Assembly (NCBI GenBank): GCA_038025085.1
Contig: CM076147.1
Location: 32,896,766-32,960,765, forward strand
Direction: 5' to 3'
Origin: Tetragonia tetragonoides
Lineage: Eukaryota > Streptophyta > Magnoliopsida > Caryophyllales > Aizoaceae
Length of the DNA stretch: 64,000 bases
Made by a program: the position numbers and the translations under genes. Below the pieces are notes generated by a model. That model was given only the letters and a program-made list of their open reading frames with translations. It was not told the DNA's origin and made no database searches. Position 1 is the stretch's first letter, and every line of letters begins with the position of its first letter. Of this stretch, positions 21,851 through 33,645 are shown piece by piece.

Positions 21851-23654
21851 GTAACAATTTATTTTGGACAGGTGCATACCCAAGAAATTGTTACATACTA
21901 CTCCCATGTTTTATATCCAAATTTTCATTTATGCCTTTACATTGAAAGCCATATAAAATTCATTCCATTTTTATTAATGTAGAGCTCGAATTGGATGACT
22001 TAATTAATATACAAGAGGAAAATATTTGAAATGAGTATGAGAACTAGACTCTCTTCTTCTAGTCTTATTTTTAGTTTAATTCACTTCGATTCAATTCTTT
22101 AACTTATTCGCAGATGCGGAGACAGGGGAATCAAGGGAAAATGTAGTCCCCCATGATTCTAAAAGTTAATAAATATTATGTCTCGCAGTTGTTGAGCATC
22201 ATTGGATTGGAGCTCAGTTGGTTAATGATGTAGATTGTAGCTTCCTCTCTCTTGCTCGAGGCTTAGCGCCTCTCTTTTCTTGATCATTTTACTAGTTTTA
22301 GCTTCTTTTCTTGCTTCACCATTTCCCGTTTTTAATTTCCACATTTGAGCTTGAGTAAACGTCCTATGAGATGCTTCACGAATATTTTTTTCTTCTTAAT
22401 TCGCCATTCTTTAATTTTTTTAAAAGGATTTTAAAACCTAGGTCTTGCATATAACTATTTACTAACTATAATTTGTTTTTTAATCAAGGAAAAGACATAA
22501 ATGACTATTTTTAGTTACAAATTCTGGCTCCCCCATAAAAAAAGTTCTGACTCCGCCCCTACTTATTCGTGGTAGCTTGTCACGTAAATAAATTTTTTAT
22601 TTGTAATACAATGATATATGTATTCTTACAAAGATTTTTAACGCATATACTCTTAGATGAGGCCAATATTAAAAGGGTTTTGACGAATTAAGAAGAAATG
22701 ACAAGTAATAAAAAAAAAATCGATTGTTTATCCATGTGATAAGAACAGAATCTAACTCTATTAAGACTATAACTTAGATGATTTTAAACTGGAAGTCTAT
22801 TTGTAGTGGGATGAGATGGAGTAAATATAATAAATTATATACATATTTCAATAATTCATGTATTTGTGACACACAGCAAAGCAGCAGTATTGATGTTCGT
22901 AATTGATCCCTATAAAAGATTTGAATAATTGAATTATACTAATGATGATGAATGGATAACATTTCTGAAACTGATGACTGTAGTCTGTAAGGTGTATTTG
23001 ACCTTTTTGCCCTTGGCACTATGGAATCATAACTGGGAAATGGGAAGGTAGTGCAGAGCTGTTATTATCCTTATATTCCTTTTTAACTCTCGTTTACAGT
23101 TTCTCAGCCCTTTGTTTTACATATGTATAGAAGATTCACAAATAAAAAAATGTATACTTGTAATAATTATTACTACTGTTTATGGGCGTCTGGAGCTCAA
23201 AATTGTCCAGCTGTAGGAAGTGACAAACAAAAAGGCATAAGATCTTCAGACAATTGCTACTTTATTATCAGCCATTAGTGATTTTGCCATATCCTTTAAC
23301 TCAAATAATAATAATAATCCACTCAGTTACTATGTATTTTAACAGAGTATTTAATTAGATAAAGAATATAAAAGTAATCACTTTTCTATTTCTATGGAAT
23401 ATATAATGAGTTTTATCGTGTATACCAGCAATATTACTACCAACTTGTTGTCATACAATATACGATAGGATGTTTTGGTAAAAATGCAATAAGCCTTTAG
23501 TTTGAGGGTTTACTATAGTCTAATAATCCATTCGCTTAGTTCTTCTTGTTAATCCATGATCTATTCCGTTTCGTAAATTAAATTTTGATCCGTTTGTGTA
23601 ACTTAGTTTTAGAAAAATAGTTGGGTGTTTTGTTTCTTAGGGTGTACTCTTTTT
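21851..23654. other. Intergenic, no gene seen
   Basis: AT-rich sequence without a supported open frame, splice pattern or complete transposon. Confidence 0.5.
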
Positions 23655-23930
23655 CATTTGTTAGACCTTACCTAATTAGTGAAATTCAGTGGCAATATCT
23701 TATCCAATCAGTGAAAATCAGTGGCAGGACCTAATTAAATTAGTGCACATCAGTGACAGAATCCACATTCATACTTATAGGATCAGTAGCAGGACCTTAC
23801 TTAATTAGTGAGGATAACTGGAAGAAACTTACCGAATCAGTGAAAATCAGCAGCAAGACTTTACCCAATCAGAAGGAATCATGACAAAACCTTACCCAAT
23901 CAATAAGAATCAGTAGAGATAACCGGATAA
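23655..23930. repeat. Degenerate ~34 bp minisatellite (ATCAGTGGCAGGACCTTA type)
   Basis: About eight diverged copies of a unit like 'caatcagtgaaaatcagtgg' followed by 'caggaccttac'. The same unit reappears at the right edge of the window (63,860-64,000). Confidence 0.75.
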
Positions 23931-24424
23931 GTGGAAAAGAACGTACCCTTATTTTTTTTTGTCAAAGGAATCAAACTTAACGGCGTAATTATGGGAAGAA
24001 AGAGTCAACTTTCTGTTCATAACCTTAAAAAACAACCTGTCATTATAAAACATTACCATAGTCAGGCACATTCAGGGGTGAAATAACTGATTAATGTAAA
24101 TAATATAAAATAGTACTAATACTAATATTAAATACTTAATATTAAATAATACTGATACTAGTAGCTGGTGATATGGTTAGTTACATCACCCATAGTTCAT
24201 AATTCAATTGGGCTAAAAACCACTGAAGCTTTGTGCCAATGGTCTTCCCATTCTACCGGCAAAAATTGGACACATTATATTTGTCTTATCCAAACACGGT
24301 CCTACACGTGCCCACTTATCTGGATCTGTTAAAACCCCCTTCCCTAAAAATCCTTTCTTTTTAAAAGCCTCTTTTCAGCTCAGATGCCCATTTCTCATTT
24401 CCTCCCAATTTCATCTCTTCAATC

Positions 24425-24459
<35 letters not shown>

Positions 24460-24780
24460 AAATCGCAAAATCCTCTGGTTTCATATTTTTTACCCATCAG
24501 AGAAATACCCTTGAAGAGAACGGTCTTCTTTTGGTGAGATTCTTAGCTATTTTTTATCATTATTAAGGTTTCTTGTGTCTGTCTACTATCTGTTTATATA
24601 AAAGCCTGAACCAGTACTATAATTTTCAGTACCCAGTACAGAGTTTCATCTGAAATTTAAGATTCAGAACAGTTCAGAGCTTTCGTTCAATAGTTATTAT
24701 ACAAGATTGATTGATTTCATTAATTTGATTATTATCCAAAAAGGGATTAGGTGGGGTTTCTCAAAGTGGGTAGAAAAAAG
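23931..24780 (+). promoter_or_regulatory. Upstream region and 5' leader of the carrier gene, with (CT)n
   Basis: A 32 bp CT microsatellite at 24,427-24,458 lies in the probable 5' UTR, a common feature of plant leaders. No intron is needed before the ATG. A 'tttttaaaagc' at about 24,358 is a weak TATA candidate. Confidence 0.4.
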
Positions 24781-25827
24781 ATGAGTCTAGGTACAGCTGA
24801 GGAAGAATCTAGGCAAATCAGGTTGCCAGCTGATGTTGATTGGGACATGCTTGACAAGTCCAGGTTCTTCTTTTTAGGAGCCGCCCTTTTCTCGGGCGTC
24901 TCGGGTGCTCTGTACCCTGGTGTCGTGTTGAAAACCCGACAGCAGGTACATCCTGCTCCGATACCATGTTTGAGAATGGCCTTCCTGATGTTTCGTCAGG
25001 AAGGCCACAAGGCTTTTTACAAAGGGTTCGGGACTTCGTTGATGGGCACGATCCCGGCACGTGCTCTATATATGACTGCCCTTGAGGTCACCAAGAGCAA
25101 TGTAGGAACTGCAAGCATAGGGCTTGGGTTTTCAGAGGCTTCTGCAACAACAATTGCAAATGCTGCTGCTGGTTTAACTGCTTCAATGGCAGCACAGCTT
25201 GTTTGGACCCCAGTTGATGTTGTTAGCCAGAGGCTTATGGTTCAAGGGACTAGTGCTAATAGAGGGTTTTCAAGCTTGCCCTCATCAAATTACTCAAATG
25301 GGTTTGATGCTTTTAGGAAGATTTTGAAAGTGGATGGGATTAGAGGGTTATACAGGGGATTTGGGATCTCCACTTTGACATATGCACCTTCTAGTGCTGT
25401 TTGGTGGGGTTGTTACTCAGTGGCTCATAGAGTGATTTGGGATGGGATTGGATGTTACAAATGCAAGTGGAAGAATGATACTAATAACTGTGAAGATGGA
25501 AAGATTTTGGAGCCAAATCCTTTGTGTTTGCTTGGTGTTCAAGGGGTTAGTGCAGCATTAGCTAGTGGAGCTTCAGCTTTGATCACCATGCCACTTGATA
25601 CTATCAAGACTAGATTGCAAGTGTTGGATGGTGAAAAGAACAGCCCAGGGCGAAGGCCGACCGTGGCGCAAACAGTGAGAGATTTGGTTAAAGAAGGAGG
25701 ATTAGCAGCTTGCTATAGAGGATTAGGGCCAAGATGGGCTTCAATGTCTATGTCTGCAGCTACCATGGTCACTACCTATGAAATGCTCAAGAGATTGTCT
25801 ACTAAACATCAAGGAAACTTGGCTTGA
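24781..25827 (+). CDS. Mitochondrial carrier protein, SLC25A44-like
   Basis: Intronless gene for a 348-residue mitochondrial carrier with three ~100-residue repeats. Signature motifs are PGVVLKTRQQ (about residue 46, degenerate), PVDVVSQRLM (about 144) and PLDTIKTRLQ (about 271), with conserved GxxxG-type helices (SGALYPG; ALASGASALITMP). It would sit in the inner mitochondrial membrane and exchange small metabolites. The plant proteins closest in form resemble human SLC25A44, a branched-chain amino-acid carrier; plant substrate is not shown by sequence. Start chosen at ATG 24781 (MSLGTAEEESRQIRLP), since the frame upstream opens only with GTG. A Lys/Cys-rich insertion (CYKCKWKNDTNNCEDG) lies before the third repeat. 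Downstream to about 26,335 is 3' UTR and flank. Confidence 0.93.
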   Translation: MSLGTAEEESRQIRLPADVDWDMLDKSRFFFLGAALFSGVSGALYPGVVLKTRQQVHPAPIPCLRMAFLMFRQEGHKAFYKGFGTSLMGTIPARALYMTALEVTKSNVGTASIGLGFSEASATTIANAAAGLTASMAAQLVWTPVDVVSQRLMVQGTSANRGFSSLPSSNYSNGFDAFRKILKVDGIRGLYRGFGISTLTYAPSSAVWWGCYSVAHRVIWDGIGCYKCKWKNDTNNCEDGKILEPNPLCLLGVQGVSAALASGASALITMPLDTIKTRLQVLDGEKNSPGRRPTVAQTVRDLVKEGGLAACYRGLGPRWASMSMSAATMVTTYEMLKRLSTKHQGNLA

Positions 25828-26337
25828 TTAGTTTAGAGTTAGTGAAAGCTTCATTTGTTAGTCCTTTTTCCCATTTCAAATGAATTAAACAGAGGAAAAA
25901 GGAATCAGAAGCCTAAGTTTGATAGCTTTTGAACTTGCTATCACTTAGGCTAGGCAGGCTACTATGTTAAACCAAGAGCTTGGATTAATGTAAATATGTT
26001 AATGCTGGTAGAGCAATAACTGTAATGTACATATGAGATGCAGCTTCTATCAGAGAATGAAGTACATGTTTCTTGTTCATTGTCCTGTGTTTTTCTTACA
26101 TGATTTTCCTAAGGTGTATTGGTTGATCAGAGTGATTTAAGAACTAATATGGGCAGCCAGTTTGAACATGAATGCATCAAGAAATTGGTATTTTGTGTTA
26201 AATGTGGAGATGATTAGGTCATTCTTGTCTTATGTAAATAGTTCATAATCAACGATAAGTCTCTTATGAGGCCGCCTCATACGAGTTTTTGTGCATAAGA
26301 AGAAAAAAAAAATTAAAAAAAAAAATATATATATATA
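25828..26337. other. 3' flank of the carrier gene
   Basis: Probable 3' UTR to roughly 26,070, then AT-rich DNA ending in a poly-A/(TA)n tract at 26,303-26,338. No other gene seen. Confidence 0.45.
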
Positions 26338-26339
26338 TA

Positions 26340-26595
26340 CTCCATCCGTCCCGTAATTACATTGTCAATTGCTTTTTAGAGGTTAAATTTTATAAACTTT
26401 GACCGTTATTTTATGAAAAAATATAAAGATTTACAATGTAAAATTTTTATTATTAGATTCATTTTTAAAAATACTTTTGAAAAATTATATTTTTATAATT
26501 TTTATATTCATAGATTTATAGTTATTTATGGTCAAAGTTGTGCCTTGAAGACCGCGATAAAGTAATTGACAACGTAATTATGGGACGGAGGGAGG
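26340..26595. mobile_element. Stowaway-type MITE
   Basis: Ends CTCCATCCGTCCCGTAATTAC and its inverted partner GTAATTATGGGACGGAGGGAG, next to TA. Internal AT-rich and noncoding. The CTCCCTCCGTCCC terminal motif is typical of Tc1/mariner-derived Stowaway MITEs. Confidence 0.85.
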
Positions 26596-27301
26596 ATATA
26601 AAAACTTTCAATTTCTGAGATCATCTGATTGTTACTTTATTGGAGACATGATCTTCGAAGTTGCTTACTTAATTAATTGATTACCACTTTACTTATATTT
26701 GATTACTTCCCCTCAAAAGAAAATTTACTTTAATTGATTACCACACAAACACGGACATTAAGCTTTAGTGAAAGAGTATTGATTATAACATGAACAGAGT
26801 CAGAGTACAACTATTGGTTTCTATCATTCTCAAAGAGATTCAAGTTAATGATATTTTTGGCATAAGAGACAGTCAATTCTATTAAAAATCCATTGCTTAC
26901 AACATGAAATTTGAAGAGGATTAGCTTAATTAAGGTGATGTAAAATCTTTCTTTAATAAATATTAGTCATAAATATGTACTTTTCAGTGTATAATGTATT
27001 TATATATTACTTTCCTTAGGAAGTGGAAAGAAGTATCTAAACGGTGGGAGGAGAGGAATCAAAGACAAGATTAGTAAAGATTCATGGGTCATGTAAAAGG
27101 GACAGGTAAGCATGATTCTACCCCTTGATGAATTGGAGAGACGCCATTGATAGACAGTGGCAGCTCGATAATTTGACTCATTTTCTGAAATCTATGTTTG
27201 CATATATTAATGGCAAGTTACTCTGAGGAATGAGGATCACTTAACAAGTAGCAAAGGATGAATGGATGATATATAGAGTGCTCTTTTTGTTTGACAGCAA
27301 C

Positions 27302-27340
<39 letters not shown>

Positions 27341-29126
27341 GGTTTCCTTTTAAAATAAAGGAATACATATTGTAAATGTTTTTTGGGTTTGGAACAAATT
27401 AATTTCTGTAGGTGTCTTCATGACTCATGAGCCTTGAATCCATGACCTAGTGTATAAGCTATACTCGTATTTATTTATTAATGACTCAATGTGTCAAACA
27501 TTTCTTGGATAAGGAATACATATCTGTTTAATCCTTAGTGTTGACCACCTTTGAGATTTATTCTAAAGGTCTCAAGTTCAAGTCCCCTTAGAAATACGAG
27601 AGGTTTTATTAATTGTTACTTCAAGCCCCATAAAATTAGTTAAACAAAACTTGGATATCTATATTATGTTATCAAACAAAAAAGTTCTTAATGTTGACCA
27701 TTTGAACCCAAGTATATGATATTAGCCCTCTCAAAACACACACACACACACAAAAGGTGTATGATATTAGACTTAAAGTTTATACTAGCTTTTGCACCAA
27801 AAAAAAAAAAAAGTTTATACTAGCTAAATAAGTTAGACAATAGACATTCATTAACTAGTTGCAAGGTTAACAAACGCTTTACCTTAAAAAATATTTGAAA
27901 AAAAATTAACACAAGATTTCTTTTTTATTTTATTTTAATTTTCTTGCTTCTGTAATATATAATTATACTATGCCATTTATCATACTTTCAATTTTTTTGA
28001 ATTAACGAAATTCGACAAAGCAAGTCTAGACCAACTCATACTAAAATAGGATCATTCAGTAAAAAAAACAGGGTCACTTATTCTGAATCGTGAGTCCTGC
28101 TTCACTAAAACGTAAGCCTCGTCTCATCGAAATTTACATTAAAACCTTCTGTTTGTAGTTAACATAGGAATCTTGGTCACTAATAAAGTTAAAGGTTTGC
28201 AATTAGATATTTAGATCCATTAACAATTGAAATGAAGATTGTATTTATGGTTTTACCACTCCTTTGGGCATTTGAAAGTTTGCCAATGGGCCAATTTCTT
28301 ACAAGTTAAAAAAGAAAATTTAAGGTTTAATAGTAATATTAGATCTATCAACGATTGAAATGAACTTCAAGATCTACGGGCTAGTAAAATGGGTTTCATT
28401 CAACCCAAACCGGGATCAATGATTCCAGGATTTGCTGTGTCGCAGAAGCATAAACAATTTTTTATAAGAAAATGATAGAAAACATATAAATAATTAATTA
28501 ATTAATTGTGTACATGCATTTGAGCCATTTGAGGGACCAAAAACTAGGGGCATTGAAGAGAACCCATTGGCTTCATCCGTTTTGTTGGCTACCAAAAACA
28601 GGGGCATTTCAAGCATTTACGCCTTTTGGGAGGAGCATAAACTTGAAGGGATGGACCAGATTCTGACGGAAAAAAAAGATAAGACAGTATCACGTGATGT
28701 TATTGCCTTGTCAATAAACACTATTGTTATGTTGTATATCTAAAGGCCGAGCTCTTTATATTTTCATAGATAATGTAAATGATTTGACAATGCGCTTTTA
28801 TAGTCTCATCATAACATTATCCATTCGTTAATCTATCTTAATAATTAGATAACCAGGTGGTAAAATTTGGTTTAATTTGGTTTTTCATATATAGTCAGGA
28901 TGGTCTAACTGAAAGGCCAAATTAGATTAGATGAACTTTGTCTTATAACATATATCATGCTAAAGTCGTACTTTAGTTTATGTCCCACCATAAATAACAT
29001 TTTGTTTTAGCAAGTTGGATTTTGCTGAACAGGGAAAACGGACCAGCCTCCTTTAATCATAAAAGGGACCAGAAAGGAACATCATAGTCGCCATTCATAA
29101 AAAGCAACTATTTTCCACGGCTCATA
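26596..29126. other. Long intergenic stretch, no gene seen
   Basis: AT-rich; holds a T35 homopolymer at 27,305-27,339, a short (CA)n at 27,740 and (TTAA)n near 28,495. I see no gene or complete transposon. Confidence 0.5.
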
Positions 29127-29381
29127 CTCCATCCGTTCCAAATTAAGCTTCTTGTTTCTTTTTACGCGGTTTATGAAATAACACTTTGACCATCAATAAC
29201 TATAATTATATTAATATCCAAATTATAAAAAGTTGATATTGTGAAAGTACAATTAAAAATGAATCTAAGAATACTATTTTGAAATTGTAAATATTTGTAT
29301 TTCTTTGACAAATCAAAAGTCAAATTTTGTAAAATTTGACTCAAAAAGTCCAACAAGAAGCTCAATTTGGAACGGAGGGAG
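29127..29381. mobile_element. Stowaway-type MITE, 255 bp
   Basis: Terminal repeats CTCCATCCGTTCCAAATTAAGCTTCTTGTT and inverted partner are flanked by TA at 29,125-29,126 and 29,382-29,383, exactly as expected for Stowaway. Noncoding; a 91-codon frame across it is chance. Confidence 0.9.
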
Positions 29382-29955
29382 TATATTTTAAGGCTGACAT
29401 TTTTTTTTTTTTTGAGGGTTGGATTAAGGCTGACCTTACTTCTCATTTCTCAAGGGTCGTGCGTAAATGATATTGGTCGAAAATCATCAAATAAATACTT
29501 TACTCGTAATAAACTAGGTTTGTGAAGAGAGTGATCATAATCTAAATAAGTTTTAATCCAAAATCAATTGGTTATGAGTAAAGTAATTCATTGTAGTTCT
29601 AAACACTCAAAACTCTCATTTTCTAGGAGTATCAAAATGGGACTTCCTACTTAACAAAATGCTTTAGTAGTTAATGAAGTAATAAGGATCTTTGATAGTT
29701 AGTGTTGTTGAGGATGAACTGTGCAAAGTGGCACAAGAAAATTATTAAAGGATTACAATTTTATTTTTAGCTTTTTGAGGGGTGAACGAGTAGAAACATA
29801 AACAATGACATCCTCGATCATCAAAAATATTACTTCCAATATTATTTCTAAGGCATATCGGATAAGGTTGGTAGGCGTAGCTGAGGCATTTTGTACACAT
29901 CATTTTCATACATCAGCCCAATTGTAGTGACTATCACCTTAACTTCACCTACACA
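29382..29955. other. Intergenic, no gene seen
   Basis: AT-rich; nothing supported. Confidence 0.4.
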
Positions 29956-30291
29956 TAACACATGAAGATAGTTAAGCGTCTTCGAGCTCTTGGAGAGGAT
30001 CCCAAGCCATGGAACCGCTCTATTTCCTTATACTACAATGTTGTACTCTACTTGTGAAGGACGATTGGATAGTTCTGATCCGTTATGTCCATCGTGAAGC
30101 TAATTTTGCATCAAATTGATTTGCTAATCATAATTTTAATAGTGTGGAGAATTTAAGCTTTTTAACTACCTGCATGTCGGTAGCTTTAATGTTTTGTATG
30201 AAGACCTGATAGGCGTGGCTCGCTCACGAACTATCCCAATTGCTAATTAAATTTAGGGCTTAGCCCTGCTTTGCACCAAAAAAAAAAGAAA
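29956..30291 (+). mobile_element. Degenerate LINE 3' end (RNase H remnant)
   Basis: On the + strand the decayed reading contains IRYVHREANFAS and FANHNFNS, equivalent to VRHVYREANAAADWFANFSF of the LINE at 2.6-3.0 kb. It ends with ATTTAGGGCTTAGCCCTGC, TTTGCACC and A10. Internal stops show it is dead. It is the same LINE family as 2583-2998, in the opposite orientation. Confidence 0.75.
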
Positions 30292-30740
30292 ATGATATTT
30301 ATATGTGCACGTCGTTACTAAGTTAAACTAGTGTTCATGCCCGTGCGATGCACGAGAAGCTTCAGCTTTTTTTGGTTTTTTTTTAAAAAAAATTTAATGA
30401 TTTTTGATGGATTGTCTTGCTTCTAACTTTGTTGTAATAATTTTCTTTTTCTTTTTTGGTGCTAATTTTATGATTAACTGGTAAATAAAACTAAAACAAC
30501 ACCAAGACGGGATTTGGAGAGGTTCATTCGCAACCTGACTCTTAATTTGTTTAGGGCAAATATTATAACGTTGGGTGAGGTACGCCCTCAATTCTTGGTA
30601 ATAGTCATTCACTGGCCGTGTATTAGCTTTTGACAAAAAAAAGAAAGAAAAGAAAAGTCATTCATTGGCTTGTGGTGCCTCTATAAAAGTTAGTGGTATC
30701 TACCCCTAAATGATATTGTTTGTTGCATTATAATTATACT
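30292..30740. other. Intergenic, no gene seen
   Basis: AT-rich; nothing beyond poly-A/T runs. Confidence 0.4.
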
Positions 30741-30749
30741 TATTATGAT

Positions 30750-31584
30750 GAGAATTTTTATGGTGTACCCCTGTAGTATGGACTAATTACTCGCGTATAC
30801 CAACGTTGCAGTTTATTTTATGTAGTACCCCTGAAATTTGAGAAAACTTCCAGCGTATACATAATGGTTAACTGTAATACCCCTCTATGTCTATTAAACT
30901 GATTGTCCTCCTCCCCAACGATCAATGGCTACATTTTTTATTTGTCCCAATTCCTCAAAAAAACTTTCCAAATAAAACTCTCACATTGCCTAATTTAAAA
31001 ATATATTTCATGTTTGCCATTTTTCATCTCCTCACGACTCTCTATATTTTACGTTCTGATTAAATAACCTTCCAAATTTTTGATGCAACGAGCTCAAATT
31101 CACAAATAAAAGGTTCCTCCTATATGATGCAATTGCAATCCTCCCAAGAAATGCAAAATTGTTCCATAAGACTCAGCTTCAAATACATATATGTCCTATA
31201 TTCTAATGGGGCAATCAAGTAGACAATTAATGTCCTAAAACAAGTTGTTTTACTCATGTCTTTACAAAAACCAACCTCCCACCATCAACAAGTAATGAAT
31301 TAAGTGATAAATTCTCCCATATAATAAGGAATTCATACGAATTCAGCAACATGATGCCAAGAAGATGGAAGCCCAAAAGATAGGAGCCAAAACAGTTCAA
31401 TCCGTTTAAAAGAGGGGTATTAGGGTCCAACAAATTTCTCCAGTGCCAAAAACTAACGACAGTTAGCCATTATGTATGCGCTGGAAGTTTTTTCAAACTT
31501 CAAGGGTACTGCGTAAAGTAAACTGCGACGCTGATATGCGTCAGTAATTAGTTCATACTACAGGGGTACACCATAAAAGTTCCC
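30750..31584. mobile_element. Non-autonomous MULE, 835 bp
   Basis: Long terminal inverted repeats of about 120-130 bp: GAGAATTTTTATGGTGTACC at the left and, reverse-complemented, GGGAACTTTTATGGTGTACC at the right. Similarity continues through 'tagtatg.actaattact' and 'aacttccagcg.atacataatgg'. A perfect 9 bp TSD, TATTATGAT, is at 30,741-30,749 and 31,585-31,593. The internal ~570 bp carries no recognisable gene. TIR length plus 9 bp TSD indicate a Mutator-like element. Confidence 0.9.
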
Positions 31585-31889
31585 TATTATGATCAGTCAT
31601 ACTATAAACTTTGATCTATATTTGACTGAGTGTTTAGAAAACGATTATTAGCCTTTTATCAACAAATTTGAGAATACTCTATTATAAAGTTCTTCTACCA
31701 AAGATTATCGTAGTAGATAATATGGATTGAAATGAACGAAGTACATCAGAAATTTATTGAAACAAAATCCGGTTGCCTATGTCCAAGTGCTCAGCGAGCC
31801 ATGTCCCATATCCCAGCACCCATGGGCCATGCCAACGCCCATGTCCCAAGTCCCATGTCCAATGAGGTGAAATAGGAATTTGGGGGCCC

Positions 31890-33030
31890 AAATTACCGTC
31901 GCGAAATACCGGAGGTCGTTTAGGGTGACGATAGACGACCCCACGGAGAAGTTGGACAAAACGGAAACTGGACCACGGGAAGCTGAAAATCAAAGGCTAT
32001 CATCCACGTTTTTTTTGGGTTTCTAAGAGGCCCCGTAACGAAGGAGGATATTTTCGCACCACATCGCACAGAACAACCTTAGGTAATATAAGAGGCCCCC
32101 GGGGTCCGTTATCGTGTCCCTGGCAATGTAAGGGCCGTAACACACAAAACATGGGTAATATCAAAGTTCGGGGATTCGAATGACCCTCCCGGAGCACCTA
32201 GAGTCCTCTAGGGTCATGATAAAGCGCCCGGAGAAGTTTGGACAAAAATGACACCCGGCCCCGGAAGCCGAAAACGAAAGCTATATATAATCCACGTTTT
32301 TTGGGCTTCCGGGAGGCCACGAAACGAAGGTGGATAGTTTTGCGCCAGATCACACGGAACTCCCCTAGGGAATATGGGAGGCCTTCGGGGTCGCTTATCC
32401 TGTCCCTGGTAGGGTTGGAAGGGCGTTTTAAGGGACACTAGTGTAAGAGTTGGAACACCAAAGGCATAAGTGATATCGAAGTTCGGGGATGCAGATGACC
32501 CTCATGGGGCACCGAGTGTCCTATAGGGTCATGATAGACGTCCCAAAAAAGTTTAGACAAAAATTACATCCGGGCCCCGGGAAGCCGAAAGTGAAGGCTA
32601 TAATCCACGTTTTTTGCTCTTTCTGGAGGCCCCGGAACAAATGTATATATTTTCGCACCACATCGCCCGAAATACCCCTAGGGGACATGGGAGGCCCTTG
32701 GGATTGCTTTTCCGATCCCTGATAGGTTTGGAAGGGCGTTTTATAGGACACTAGTGTAAGAGTCGGAAAACCAAAGGCATGGGTAATATCGAAGTTAGGG
32801 GATTCGGATGACCCTCACGGGATATTGAGGGTCCTCTAAGGTCATGGTACACCCCAAGGAGAAATTTGGGCAAAAATGACATCCAAGCCCCCGGAAGTCG
32901 AAAATGAAGACTATATAATCCATGTTTTTTTTAGCTTACGAGAGGCCTTGGAATGAAGATAGATATTTTCGCACTACATCGCACACAACACCCCTAGGGG
33001 ACATGAGAGACCCCCGTGGTAGGTTATGGG
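31890..33030. repeat. GC-rich tandem repeat, ~315 bp period, about four copies
   Basis: Equivalent strings 'gagaagtttggacaaaaatgac' start near 31,950, 32,230, 32,548 and 32,860. Each copy has 'ggtcatgata', 'ccggaagccgaaa', 'atccacgttttt', 'cgcaccacatcgcac', 'cccctaggg' and 'gggaggcc' blocks in the same order. Copies are 281-315 bp apart and diverged. Short frames across it are not coding. Confidence 0.85.
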
Positions 33031-33064
33031 GTGCTTGATACTGGACATCAGAGGCTAATTCACG

Positions 33065-33645
33065 GGTTTTGGGTACCAAGCATGACTCCCACCACCTCAT
33101 ACCGCCAAACCTACCCCAAGCTCTCTCTAATATCATAGTAAGGTGTCATAATTTCCATTTCTGAAGTGATTTCTAATTTATTTATTATTATATTCTTTCT
33201 ATTTTTCAGTGTATTTCTTTAATTCAAAATTAAAATAAATAGCTATAATTTGTGAAAAATAAAAACTAAAAAAATTCCATAACTTAATAATATATATACT
33301 TGATAAGTTTGACGTGCAACTTTGGGAAAATAATTCTCCAAACTCTCAAAATTCCGGTGTAAAAGTTATGCAATGGGCATGTCTACTACTGTTAGAGCCA
33401 CTAAACATAAGACTCTTTAGTGGGTAGTTGCTTGAGAGAGGGCTTGTGGGCGAAGCGACGCGACATGAAGCGCCTACCATTATGAAACTTATGCACTGTG
33501 CATGTCTACTCCACGATTTTTGGGTACCGAGCACGGCTCCACACCAGCTCGTGCCACTAAACCTACCCCAAGCTCTCTCTACAATTATAGTGACGTCTCA
33601 TAATTTTTCCCAATTTTTTTGAAGCGATTTCTAATTTTTTTTCTC
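33065..33645. repeat. Direct repeat of ~95 bp, ~450 bp apart
   Basis: 33,065-33,160 and 33,518-33,620 share 'gggtaccgagcacggctcc', 'cctaccccaagctctctct' and 'cataattt'. An additional pair, 'ttatgcaatgggcatgtctact' near 33,366 and 'ttatgcactgtgcatgtctact' near 33,489, lies between. Nature unknown. Confidence 0.6.

Noticed and set aside
31890..33030. CRISPR-like or rDNA spacer explanation for the 315 bp repeat
   Set aside because: Units are long, diverged and contiguous with no constant repeat plus unique spacer; no rRNA gene is nearby.
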